Assembly (NCBI GenBank): GCA_900617975.1
Contig: UZAE01013429.1
Location: 1-14,583 of the forward strand
Source of the DNA: Rodentolepis nana
Lineage: Eukaryota; Platyhelminthes; Cestoda; Cyclophyllidea; Hymenolepididae
Length of the DNA: 14,583 bases
Direction of reading: 5' to 3'
Part shown: piece after piece, positions 1-7,353 of the stretch
Layout of the letters: every line of letters starts with the position of its first letter
Position numbering within the stretch: position 1 is the stretch's first letter
Translations under genes and position numbers: made by a program
The notes under the pieces: model-generated
Databases searched by the model: none
What the model was told of the DNA's origin: nothing
What the model saw: the letters and a program-made list of their open reading frames with translations, nothing else

Positions 1-840
1 CCCCCCACACCCCTCTCCAGGCTATTAGAACATAATAACGATGTTATCATCCCTTATCCTATCCCCACCCCTTGATTCGTTGCGCCAATTTTTTCTTGCA
101 ATTACTCTACAATTCGAAGCGAATTCCCGATGTCTTCCATTCACAAAGACACACACACACACTCTTGTCTGCCTTTGTTTCTAACCTTTAACCTCCTCCT
201 TACACACACACACACATCCTATATATCTCATTTTCTGACAATTATTTCGAAAATTGGTATTCGGGCTGTTTTTTTAAGTGAAAAAAGAGGAGGTTGTTGT
301 TGATGATGATATTGTAATTCATCGTTGCTCCTTTCCAGATGATTTGGAGACGAGACACTTTCTCTCCACCCTCAGTTACTATCTTCAAGCATTAATCAGT
401 TCTGCAATTATTGTCTCCGATTCCAGGAGACAGTATTTCTTGAAACAGACTTATTTTACTTCAAGAAGCAATAAATAAACGCGTGATCTATTTGATTTGC
501 ATATTTATGGTCAATGTTTATAAAAGATTGACTTTTCGGAATGAAAATAAATGCATTTTCCTCACCATTCACCATTGTCTGGCTAAATAGTTGTAGATTT
601 TACACTCAAATATATATTTATATTAATAAATAAAAAAGTATTTGTTAGCAAAATTTTTGAAAAAAATATTAAATCCATAATGATTGTCCAAAAATATAAG
701 CCTTTTAAAGTCCTTTACAATGAAATAGGTAATATTGTTAATTTCATCAGCATATTAGAGAATTCTAAAATCCTATTGGAGGAAAACGGGTCGCAGAAAC
801 TTAAAAAGAGTTGAAATTATGGCATTCGGAGGTTATGGTA
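1..840. other. Intergenic, no gene recognised
   Basis: This stretch is pyrimidine-rich at first, with two AC microsatellites, and strongly AT-rich from about 480. The only open frame of note (278-478, plus) begins at GTG, has low-complexity coding at its start, no recognisable domain and no supporting splice sites, so I do not call it a gene. I see no RNA gene here. Confidence 0.5.
149..216. repeat. Two short (AC)n microsatellites
   Basis: An AC tract of about 14 nt lies at 149-162 and a second of about 15 nt at 202-216, with non-repetitive pyrimidine-rich sequence between. These are ordinary dinucleotide repeats. Confidence 0.85.
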
Positions 841-899
841 GTAGATGTGTAGCGGATTGCTACGCTAGTAAAGCCTGACCGACTCCGCCCTAAGTAAAG

Positions 900-1205
900 C
901 CTGACTGACTTAGAAATCTCTATGGCAGATTCTCCTGACTCAGAAATCTCTTTGGCAGATTCTCCTACATCTAGACCGACTCAGAAATCTCCATGGCAGA
1001 TTCTCAAACATCTAGCTACCGGCTCAGAAATTTCTATGGCAGATTCTCCAACATCTAGCTAGGAATCAGAAATCTCTATGGCAGATTCTCCAACCTCTAG
1101 CTAGAGAACAGCTAAGCTATAGCTCAGCTATAAAGAAAACAGACGTGTAGCACGGAGCGCGTTTATATCTGTGGCAGATTCTCCTACATCTAGCTAGACT
1201 CCCAG
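900..1205. repeat. Subrepeat A tandem array, left arm of fold-back
   Basis: A unit of about 40 bp containing CAGAAATCTCTATGGCAGAT followed by TCTCCAACATCTAGCTAG occurs about six times, with small substitutions and truncated units. The same unit appears inverted in the right arm (about 1810-2170), interleaved there with a second motif, GTCAGGCTTTACTA, that is repeated about seven times. Confidence 0.8.
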
Positions 1206-1420
1206 AAAAGCTAAGCTATAGTCCAGCTATAAGGGAAACTGACGTGTAGCACGAAATGCGTTTATTCGGTACGTATATTGCATATAAAGGAAACAGATGT
1301 TTAGCACGGAGCACGTTTATTCTACAGAGGATACAGACGTGTAGCACGGAACATTTATTCAGTAGGAGGGAAACAGACGTGTAGCACGGAATATCTTTAT
1401 TCGGTACGTATATTGATAGC
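1128..1420. repeat. Subrepeat B array, left arm of fold-back
   Basis: A unit with the core GAAACAGACGTGTAGCACGG followed by a variable CGTTTATTCGGTACGTATAT segment is present about five times (starting near 1134, 1227, 1287, 1330 and 1371). The right arm has only about one copy (near 1748-1790, inverted), so this array expanded or contracted in one arm only. Confidence 0.7.
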
Positions 1421-1809
1421 AAAGTGTTGTGTTGGCAAAGCGATTAGTTATCAGATAACTCTAGCATAATTCGTGTGAACATTAATAGCTAAATATTTCC
1501 GAGTAGCATTCTATAGCAGGATTTCTATTTAGTCATTGATGAAGTGTCCCACAGATGTAATGATAACTTGCTATTCGTGATATTCAGAGCTAATTGGTCT
1601 GTGGGACACATCATCAATGAACAAATAGAAATCCTGCTATAGAACCCTACTCAGAAATATTTTAGCTTTTAATGTTCACACGAATTTTGCTAGAGTTATC
1701 TGATAACTAATTGCTTTGCCAAACTCAACACTTCGCTATTAATATACCTACTGAATAGACATATTCCGTGCTACCCGTCTGTTTCCCTTATAGCTGGGCT
1801 ATAGCTTAG

Positions 1810-2296
1810 CTTGTTCTGGGAGTCTAGCTAGATGTTGGAGAATCTGCCATAGATTTCTCGGGAGTCTAGCTAGATGTTGGAGAATCTGCCATAGAGACTA
1901 TCTTGCCATCGAGATTTCTGAGTCAGTCAGGCTTTACTAAGGTGTTTAGCTGGTTCTGGGAGTCTAGCTAGATGTAGGAGGATCTCCCATTGAGATTTCT
2001 GAGTCAGTCAGGCTTTACTAGCGTAGCCAGAGATTTCTGAGTTAGTCAGGCTTTACTAGAGTAGCAATATTTCTGAGTCAGTCAGGCTTTACTAGCGTAG
2101 CAATCCGTGGAGCTATAGCTTAGCTGTTCTGGGAGTCTAGCTAGGTGTTGGAGAATCTGCCATAGAGATTTCGGTCAGGCTTTACTAGCGTAGCAATCCG
2201 CTACAATGCAATCCGGTCAGGCTTTACTAAGGTAGCAATCCGTTACAATTCTCAACGGTCAGGCTTTATTTAGGGAGCAATCCGCTACAAGTCTAC
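1810..2296. repeat. Right-arm subrepeats of fold-back
   Basis: Inverted subrepeat A units (GAGAATCTGCCATAGAGATT) alternate with a GGTCAGGCTTTACTA motif followed by GCGTAGCAATCCGCTACA. The latter is the element's outer terminal motif, here repeated inwards several times, so terminal sequence itself has been tandemly copied. Confidence 0.7.
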
Positions 2297-2902
2297 AAAA
2301 CAATATACATAACTTGGTCAAATGCCCATACTCACTTATCGCTTATTATTATTAAGTCGTATCATTTGCATCTTTCTCAATAATAACGAGAAATAATTTT
2401 CAATTTTACCTCAAGAGTCAGGGCTAATGCTAGATACTTAAAAAATATTATTTTGTCGGTTTGAAATAGCTCATGATAAAAGTGATCTACTAAAAATAAC
2501 GATCGAATTTTTTTGTAATATTTTAATTGGTCAGTGCGTTTGCAAAAAAATTTAGTCAATAAAAGTGCTTAACGAATTTCGAAAGCAAAATTTGCTTCGT
2601 GGGTAAGTCGCTTAATTACCAATTAGCTAATACCTACTTTCCTATTTAATTTCTAGCTAATTTATTTTTAAAATCATCTTACCTTAAATTAAGTTCGAGA
2701 CCAATTAGAAGCGAATGTTTTCTGACTTTCTGTCTCCAAATCTTATATCCAGAATAGGAGGTTAGTTTCAGAATTTGCAATTAGAAAAGTGTCGGAGTTT
2801 AATGACTAAAAGACAATTTTTTGTGCCAACAAAATTCCACTGACTACCTAAAGCAATATGTTTGGCACATTTTAGATTTTAAAATGGTGATTTTGATTGA
2901 AC
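2297..2902. other. AT-rich intergenic, nothing recognised
   Basis: This is plain AT-rich sequence between the fold-back element and the first retroposon copy. A minus-strand open frame at 2377-2559 has no domain or coding character. I see no repeat or RNA structure. Confidence 0.5.
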
Positions 2903-2974
2903 AAGGTGTGCGATAGACTTACTCCCACGTGGTGCGCCCTAGGCAACGTATACTCATATGACAAAAAAGTCTAT
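2903..2974 (+). ncRNA. HDV-like ribozyme fold, retroposon copy 1 (probably weakened)
   Basis: The segments fall in the order of an HDV-family double pseudoknot. P2 is ATAGACT (2913-2919) with AGTCTAT (2968-2974). P3 is ACT (2921-2923) with GGT (2931-2933), enclosing loop CCCACGT. The P1 3' strand is GCGCCCT (2934-2940). AGGCAAC follows, then a small P4 hairpin GTAT/ATAT (2948-2951, 2956-2959), then the presumed catalytic C at 2962 in GACAAA. The P1 5' strand (2903-2909) has an A opposite C and two G-U pairs, so helix P1 is weak and this copy is probably inactive. Confidence 0.55.
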
Positions 2975-3110
2975 AAACCGACAGTTGACTTCTCACTTCA
3001 AACTACCATTACCCCATTATTTGTCTTTTCTCTACCTATGTGTTTGTCCCTTGCATCTTTGAAACACTCTTCTGTTCCCCCCCCCCTCCACCTCTCGATT
3101 TTTTTCACTT
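2903..3110 (+). mobile_element. Short retroposon, copy 1 (3'-truncated, internal deletion)
   Basis: This is the first of three copies of one short element. It aligns with the copies at 3966 and 5240 from the 5' ribozyme-like segment through the CACTTCAAACTA and CTTTGAAACACTCT blocks and the C-rich tract. It lacks about 32 bp present in the other two (the segment around TTCCACAGTACTCACC) and the 3' third with its AAAT-type tail. Its 5' end has AAGG where the others have GGGG, so the start is either mutated or short by two bases. No target-site duplication is visible, as expected after 3' loss. Confidence 0.75.
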
Positions 3111-3340
3111 AAATTCTTCAAAATTAGTTAAGCTACATCGAAAGTAGCGAGAACACAGTAGGTATCGTGTGGTGAGAGACCTTTCCAAATGCACAGACGC
3201 GTCATTCGCCCAAAAATTAATCGCAAGTTAACCGGAAGGACTCCCACTTGATCGGTACGCGGTTCGTGCTCTCATTTAAGCAGGTTTCAGAGCTCACTAG
3301 TTCCCTATTGTCAGCCTCAGTGGAACTATATGTTCCGCAT

Positions 3341-3400
3341 TGTTTAGAAAACCCGCAATTATAGTTTAAAGAATCAGCTCTTCCTCTCTACAATTGACGT
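3341..3400. repeat. Dispersed repeat (family 2), copy 1
   Basis: About 60 bp containing AAACCCGCAATT, then TTTAA and a pyrimidine run ending CTACA, matches 8630-8685 in an intron of the CUB gene at roughly three quarters identity by eye. The flanks do not align obviously. It is probably the end of an unidentified transposable element. Confidence 0.5.
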
Positions 3401-3951
3401 GTCGGGAAAAAATACAGGAGAACTTCACAAGTAAGGGAAAGAAATATCTAAAGTTGAAATGAAAGGTGTCGGTGAAGTAGCCTACAGTTTATAATTAACT
3501 GTTTAGATTGTTCCCTTTGTCTCTGTTGTATGAAGATAAATTCACCAGCAGCATTATGCGTCTTAGTGGTAGTTAGCAGCCCTTTCTAACTTTGGAAGGG
3601 CGAATAACCTCTCCCTCTCCCCCACCCCTCCTCTCTGGCGTGTCCCTACAAGGTTATGACTTCTAACTCTCCATAACCGTCCCGTTTCACTTAAATTGCC
3701 AGTGTACTCTTAACTTCGCACGTTTCATCGCCAAAGTGCCGCCTGCAAAATGCGTGTCTATTTCCACTTAAAAACGCGTTTGCCATTTGTGTGGCGTGTT
3801 CTTAGGTTCCACGGTCTAATTCTGGCTCAGTAGATCAAATAATTTGTAAACGCCCCCTGAATTGATGATATCGATTCTTGCTACTTCAACTTAATAACTT
3901 GAAGAAAGAGTAGAGAATTTCAATATACTCAACACTTAATTAAACTGAACC
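3401..3951. other. Intergenic, nothing recognised
   Basis: I find no open frame, splice-supported exon or RNA gene here. A pyrimidine-rich stretch (about 3607-3640) is the only compositional feature. Confidence 0.4.
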
Positions 3952-3965
3952 AATGTTTTCAAGAT

Positions 3966-4036
3966 GGGGTGTGCGATAGACTTGCTCTAGGTGGTGCACC
4001 CTGGGCAACGTATACTCATACGGCAAAACAGTCTAT
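3966..4036 (+). ncRNA. HDV-like self-cleaving ribozyme candidate, copy 2
   Basis: P1 is GGGGTGT (3966-3972) with GCACCCT (3996-4002), giving seven pairs that start with the G-U wobble typical of the HDV cleavage site. P2 is ATAGACT (3976-3982) with AGTCTAT (4030-4036). P3 is GCT (3984-3986) with GGT (3993-3995). TGGGCAAC (4002-4009) is the same string found after P1 in the HDV ribozyme. P4 is GTAT-ACTC-ATAC (4010-4021), and GGCAAAA (4022-4028) puts the presumed catalytic C at 4024. Cleavage is predicted before 3966, exactly at the edge of the target-site duplication. Loop L3 has lost the CC that should form P1.1, so activity of this copy may be reduced. Confidence 0.75.
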
Positions 4037-4289
4037 TAATCGGCAGTTGACCTCTCACTTCAAACTATCATCACCTCACTCTACGCCATATTCGAATATT
4101 TTCACGGTACTCACCTCACCTTTTTTTCTACCGTTGTGTTTGTCTCTTACATCTTTGAAACACTCTCCTGTTTCCCCCCCCCGTCTCGACTTTTTCCACT
4201 TTGATGTTTCTTCCCCTCTGTGAAGCCTGAAGTCAACGAAAGGACTAATGATAACCATCAAGACGCCTGCCATTTAATATAAATAAATA
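3966..4289 (+). mobile_element. Short retroposon, copy 2 (full length)
   Basis: This 324-bp element is bounded by perfect direct repeats. It begins GGGGTGTGCG with an HDV-like ribozyme fold (3966-4036). A non-coding body follows, with CACTTCAAACTA, CTTTGAAACACTCT, a C-tract and GTGAAGCCTGAAGTCAACG, and it ends in a short AAATAAATAA tail. It encodes no enzyme, so it is nonautonomous and must have been moved by a LINE. HDV-like ribozymes at the 5' end are known in R2, RTE and some other non-LTR elements and their short derivatives; the AAAT-type tail suggests an RTE-like partner, which is inference. The open frames across it are shadows and carry no domain. Confidence 0.85.
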
Positions 4290-4303
4290 AATGTTTTCAA
4301 GAT

Positions 4304-5239
4304 TTCGTCAGCTTTTGGAGTATCAAGACCATCAACGTTGTTCGGTATTAACATTAGTGTACTTTGGTGCTAGACAAATGTTGAGATTTGGGATGATATT
4401 CCTCAAATTGGCACTTGAAGACGTTTTAGTGGAGTAGAAGTGAAAAGCTCTTGCTGGGTTTCGGCTCATTTTCTTGCACGACTTCGATTTCTGAAACCGA
4501 CTTTGTCGGATGCTTCATCCACTACACCAGCGGGGCGTTTTTTTTAACTTAATTGAACAATTAATTTCCTTACAGTACTTCTATTGCTATTTTTTTCTGC
4601 AGTGAATGAAATTTCCACACCACCAGCCAATGAATCAAAATATTCAGCTGATGTGTGAACAGCTGTTGCAGGATTGTAATGCTTGAAGAGAAGCCTTCAT
4701 TGTTAAGCAACTTTTTAAGCGAGATTGGCCATGAGAACCAAGAGGCTTACTAACTTCACGTGCAACGTCTGCATTTTATATATCGCGGAATTAAGGTCCT
4801 GACAATATCATGTTAATCACAACTGCTGATCAGACGTAATGATTAATGCTTGACCTAGAAAAAGGACAGATCACATTGTGATTTCTAGTTGTATTTTCCG
4901 TAAGCATTCCTCCATCTTTGGTAAAAAGAGATACACTTTATCATTAGTTGCCAAAGAAACCAGCTATATTTTACCTTTGTTCGTGTAAGAACAAACCCTT
5001 ATTCTTGCTAACGCGAGATCCACCTGAAGAACATCACCAAATTCATCTTCGTTTGGTTATAAGCATTAACCATATATTTGAGTTTCAAGGAAACCAATCA
5101 CTTATAATGATTTTTTTATTAGGCGAACATGTTTTCCAAGTCAGCCGTTACAGTGCTATGAAGGTACATGGCAATAGATGACAACAGTGACCTAAATTCG
5201 TCACGTCGGTTACTCTTCATAATCAAATATTTACTGCAT
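4304..5239. other. Intergenic between retroposon copies 2 and 3
   Basis: Apart from the tRNA-like segment at 4470-4545 I find no supported gene. Open frames at 4948-5181 (plus) and 5119-5334 (minus) lack any domain, and the second overlaps a retroposon. The text around 4730-4880 has the look of decayed transposable-element sequence, but I cannot assign it. Confidence 0.4.
4470..4545 (-). repeat. tRNA-like SINE head (candidate)
   Basis: Read on the minus strand, an A-box-like TGGTGTAGTGGATGAAGC (4512-4529) is followed by CCGAC-AAA-GTCGG, which could be an anticodon-type stem, and then by AATCGAAGTCG (4479-4489), which resembles a B box at a tRNA-like spacing. A run of A's precedes it on the minus strand. 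It does not fold as a clean tRNA: the anticodon loop is too short and the acceptor stem is poor. A tRNA-derived SINE head or a decayed tRNA pseudogene is more likely than a working tRNA gene. Confidence 0.35.
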
Positions 5240-5312
5240 GGGGTGTGCGATAGACTCACCTCCACGTGGTGCACCCTAGGCGAAGTATATTCATAAGGCA
5301 AAAAAAGTCTAT
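5240..5312 (+). ncRNA. HDV-like self-cleaving ribozyme candidate, copy 3
   Basis: P1 is GGGGTGT (5240-5246) with GCACCCT (5271-5277). P2 is ATAGACT (5250-5256) with AGTCTAT (5306-5312). P3 is ACC (5258-5260) with GGT (5268-5270), enclosing L3 TCCACGT, whose CC can pair with GG at 5279-5280 as P1.1. P4 is short, GTAT/ATAA, with one mismatch. GGCAAAA follows, with the presumed catalytic C at 5299. Of the three copies this one keeps the best P1, P3 and L3. Stem partners hold despite substitutions elsewhere, which supports the fold. Confidence 0.72.
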
Positions 5313-5571
5313 TAACCGACAGGTGAATTCTCACTTCAAACTACCATCACCCAATTATTTGCCATATTTGACTACTTCCACAGTACTCACCTTACCCTTT
5401 TCTCTACCTTTGTGTCTGTCTCTTTTACGTCTTTGAAACACTCTTCTCTTCTGTTCGCCCCCCCTCTCGACTTTTTCAATTTGATGTTCTTCCTCCCCTC
5501 TGTGAAGCCTGAAGTCAACTTAAGGGCTAATGACAACTACCAAAACGCCTGCCATTTGATACAAATAAATA
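5240..5571 (+). mobile_element. Short retroposon, copy 3 (full length)
   Basis: This copy of about 332 bp aligns along its full length with 3966-4289. It starts GGGGTGTGCG and ends ACAAATAAATAA. The flanks ATTTACTGC (left) and AATTACCGC (right) agree at seven of nine bases and may be an eroded target-site duplication. The body is non-coding. Differences from copy 2 are mostly scattered substitutions and small indels, so the two are separate, fairly old insertions and not a recent duplication. Confidence 0.8.
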
Positions 5572-6102
5572 ATTACCGCTGTTCCCCTCTACTTGTTCTG
5601 AGTTGAGTTGAAATGAATGAATTGAGTGATAACATAACCGGTCATTCAAGTAGATCGTCTAATGGCTAAGTTCTGCACACGGGAATGTATTACAAGCTCA
5701 AAAGTACTTTTAATTCAAATTAAGTTTGATTGTTGATGGCATAACCTCACTAGAGCCTTCAAAACAACTCCTTCCTCTCTTGCTCCTTCCTTTGAGTGCA
5801 AATAAGTTGGACAAGATTTAAGGTACCGCTGATGCTGCATCGACCCCACCCAATATCGGGCGTCACATCATGATAAATAAGATCGCTGTCGATCAACAAG
5901 AAAATTTACCACTTTAGAACCCCTCCCCCCAGGGGAAAAAAGACAAAGTGGAGTATTCGAAATGCGACATTCCACGTTACTCTCCGTCTATCTCGGCCCA
6001 CAACCAGAAGAGAAAAGGAGGCAGTAGCAGTGGTCTGGTGATAGGTTGAAGGCAACAGGAGTTGTAGAAAAAAAATAACATACAAAGCAGCAGATTGTGA
6101 GA

Positions 6103-6146
6103 GGGGGGGGGTGGGGGTGGGCAATAAAAGAGGGGGAGGGGGGGGG
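6103..6146 (+). repeat. G-rich tract, G-quadruplex candidate
   Basis: G runs of 9, 5 and 3 (6103-6121), separated by single T's, are followed by runs of 5 and 9 (6132-6146). The first block alone meets the usual four-run G-quadruplex pattern, because the run of 9 can supply two runs. It lies in intergenic sequence. Confidence 0.7.
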
Positions 6147-6288
6147 AACAGTTGCGCCAGTGGGAATAAATAGAAGGGAGTAGAAGGAGGATTTGTGTGC
6201 GACTAAATTGTCTGTTGCGGCGCTGGTGGCGGAGGCATAAGAGCTGAAAAGTAAGCGGAGAAAATGTAAAAATTATAACTAAAATACG

Positions 6289-6310
6289 CACACACACACA
6301 CACACGCACA
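6289..6310. repeat. (CA)n microsatellite
   Basis: A CA dinucleotide run of about 22 nt with one CG interruption. Confidence 0.85.
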
Positions 6311-6504
6311 AATCGATTTCCGATTTCTTGACTTATTCATTGATTCACGCATCAACAATAAAACACTGGACGAAACTACGCTTGAAGATGATCCAGAAAC
6401 ACAATCCCCTTGCCTGATTGGCATCATCAATACAATATAACACATTGCAACCGTACATGCATTGATTAATGTTGCTTGGAGATCAGCCAGCACTTTCAGA
6501 ATCT

Positions 6505-6518
6505 GGGGGGGGGGGGGG
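6505..6518. repeat. G14 homopolymer
   Basis: Fourteen consecutive G residues; length in the assembly may be unreliable, as for any long homopolymer. Confidence 0.9.
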
Positions 6519-6734
6519 TTAGGAAATCGCAAGCCAACGTTACCACAATAAACTGATAGTTTAACATGTTTTCTTTCTCTCTTGTTAAACTTGTCAACTT
6601 AGTAGAAATTAGACAGACAAAAATAAACCGAAACTAAACTTTAAGCAAGTGACCACGTCATTCAAGGCACTGAATCGCCAGTTGCCTGCAAGTAGATGGA
6701 TAAGTGGCGATGAGGCACGCCGAAGAAATGGCTA

Positions 6735-6785
6735 TTTATATATATACATATATATATATATGTGTGTGTGTGTGTGCGCGCATAT
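6735..6785. repeat. Compound (TA)n(TG)n(CG) microsatellite
   Basis: Alternating pyrimidine-purine sequence runs through TA, then TG, then CG steps and ends at CATATG. Such tracts can adopt Z-DNA (TG and CG part) or extrude (TA part). Confidence 0.85.
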
Positions 6786-7112
6786 GCCTATGGGACCGCA
6801 TGTCGCGACTTGTCACGTCCGCTTGTGGCGTGAGCGATATGGTCATTTCTTCCGCCCTTTTCTCCACTTTCTTCTCCCTCCAAGTGAACGCCTGCATACA
6901 CCTCCAGTAGACTCTTTATCAATTTTTCTTCCATCTCAAATCATCGGCCCTACACAACTGCTATTGACCGTTTTCATCAAATGAAGTACTTCCTATGAAC
7001 CATCCATTCTGCTAGAAAATGTTGAAGTCGGAAAAAAGAGAGCTTTAAACTCTTCAGCAATCCTAAGCGAGGAGAAGTTAAGTATAATTTGAGGTTGAGA
7101 ACTTAACGAGTG

Positions 7113-7318
7113 TCAACTAGTCAAACCCCAGTGAACAGGTCTGACAAGTGCAAAGAGAAAAAAAGTGGGGAGCTTTAGCTCCTCAACACCCTTAGGGGAT
7201 CGTACGCGGTCCTCCCTCAAAATAAGCTCCATTGGTACAGAGACTCGTAACAAAAGCGGCGCGATTGACCTTTGAAACATGCTAACTACGGTATCAACAC
7301 CCTTCGCCCGACGCACCA
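7113..7318 (-). CDS. Alternative terminal exon of CUB-LDLa gene (candidate)
   Basis: If exon 7 splices to the AG at 7320-7319, the frame continues through LVRRAKGVDTVVS to a stop at 7115-7113, making a protein of about 333 residues. The reading is in phase, but the tract before the AG (ACGTGATGTGTTTTAG) is poor and the predicted tail is rather hydrophobic near its end, so this is a minority possibility. Confidence 0.25.
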
Positions 7319-7342
7319 CTAAAACACATCACGTCGGCGGCA

Positions 7343-7353
7343 TCAGTCCGCTG
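7343..7353 (-). CDS. CUB-LDLa gene, exon 8 (terminal, preferred model)
   Basis: The acceptor CCCGTCTCACAG|CAG gives P-A-D then TGA at 7345-7343; the intron is 58 nt. The acceptor is a tandem CAGCAG, so use of the second AG would give P-D-stop. A weaker downstream AG (7320-7319) would instead open a different, 67-residue C-terminus ending at 7113. I prefer this model because of its better pyrimidine tract. Confidence 0.45.

Larger units (their letters stand above)
841..2296. mobile_element. Fold-back (long inverted repeat) element
   Basis: The left arm (841-1554) is repeated in inverted orientation as the right arm (1599-2296), with a 44-bp spacer at 1555-1598. The outer ends match: TGTAGCGGATTGCT near 848 is mirrored by AGCAATCCGCTACA ending at 2289. 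The innermost 140 bp or so of each arm are single-copy and pair well, for example GTGTCCCACAG at 1544-1554 against CTGTGGGACAC at 1599-1609. The outer arms are made of degenerate subrepeats, with different copy numbers on the two sides. No transposase frame is present. Long inverted repeats rich in internal direct repeats resemble Foldback-type nonautonomous DNA transposons. I could not find a clear target-site duplication, so the exact ends are uncertain and an inverted duplication of a satellite is the alternative. Confidence 0.75.
3952..4303 (+). repeat. 14-bp target-site duplication around retroposon copy 2
   Basis: AATGTTTTCAAGAT occurs at 3952-3965 directly before the element and again at 4290-4303 directly after its AAAT tail, with all 14 bases identical. 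This is the expected footprint of target-primed reverse transcription, and it fixes both element ends. Confidence 0.9.
5572..7112. other. Intergenic with simple-sequence tracts
   Basis: No supported gene. Open frames at 5906-6532 (minus) and 6649-6984 (plus) are translations of G/C runs, CA repeats and the TA/TG tract, giving poly-proline and cysteine-valine repeats; they are artefacts. The 3' untranslated region of the CUB gene should lie in the right part of this interval, but I see no clear minus-strand AATAAA. Confidence 0.5.

Noticed and set aside
278..478. 66-residue plus-strand open frame
   Set aside because: It starts at GTG, opens with a K/E/V/D low-complexity stretch, has no domain or membrane segment, and no splice or polyadenylation support in context.
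1512..1641. Inner inverted repeat as a separate small hairpin gene (microRNA-like)
   Set aside because: The pairing continues outwards for hundreds of bases as part of the fold-back arms, so a dedicated precursor is not needed to explain it.
841..2296. CRISPR array (regular repeats)
   Set aside because: The repeats vary in length and sequence, are present in both orientations and lack unique equal-length spacers, and the context is eukaryotic.
3969..4273. Open frames on both strands over the retroposon copies (also 2897-3112 and 5412-5606)
   Set aside because: They translate non-coding repeat sequence; the three copies do not preserve a common frame, as indels between them are not multiples of three.
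4470..4545. A functional tRNA gene on the minus strand
   Set aside because: Box-like motifs are present, but the anticodon loop is only three bases, the acceptor ends do not pair and no terminator T-run follows at the right place.
4730..4880. Possible LINE endonuclease start
   Set aside because: A short frame reading has a faint resemblance to such starts, but there are early stops and no catalytic motif, so it cannot be supported.
5906..6532. Overlapping minus-strand frames of about 70-110 residues
   Set aside because: Composition is driven by C-runs and CA repeats (poly-Pro, Cys-Val repeats), with no domain and no start context.
6649..6984. Plus-strand frames with Tyr-Ile and Cys-Val repeats
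   Set aside because: They are translations of the TA/TG microsatellite.
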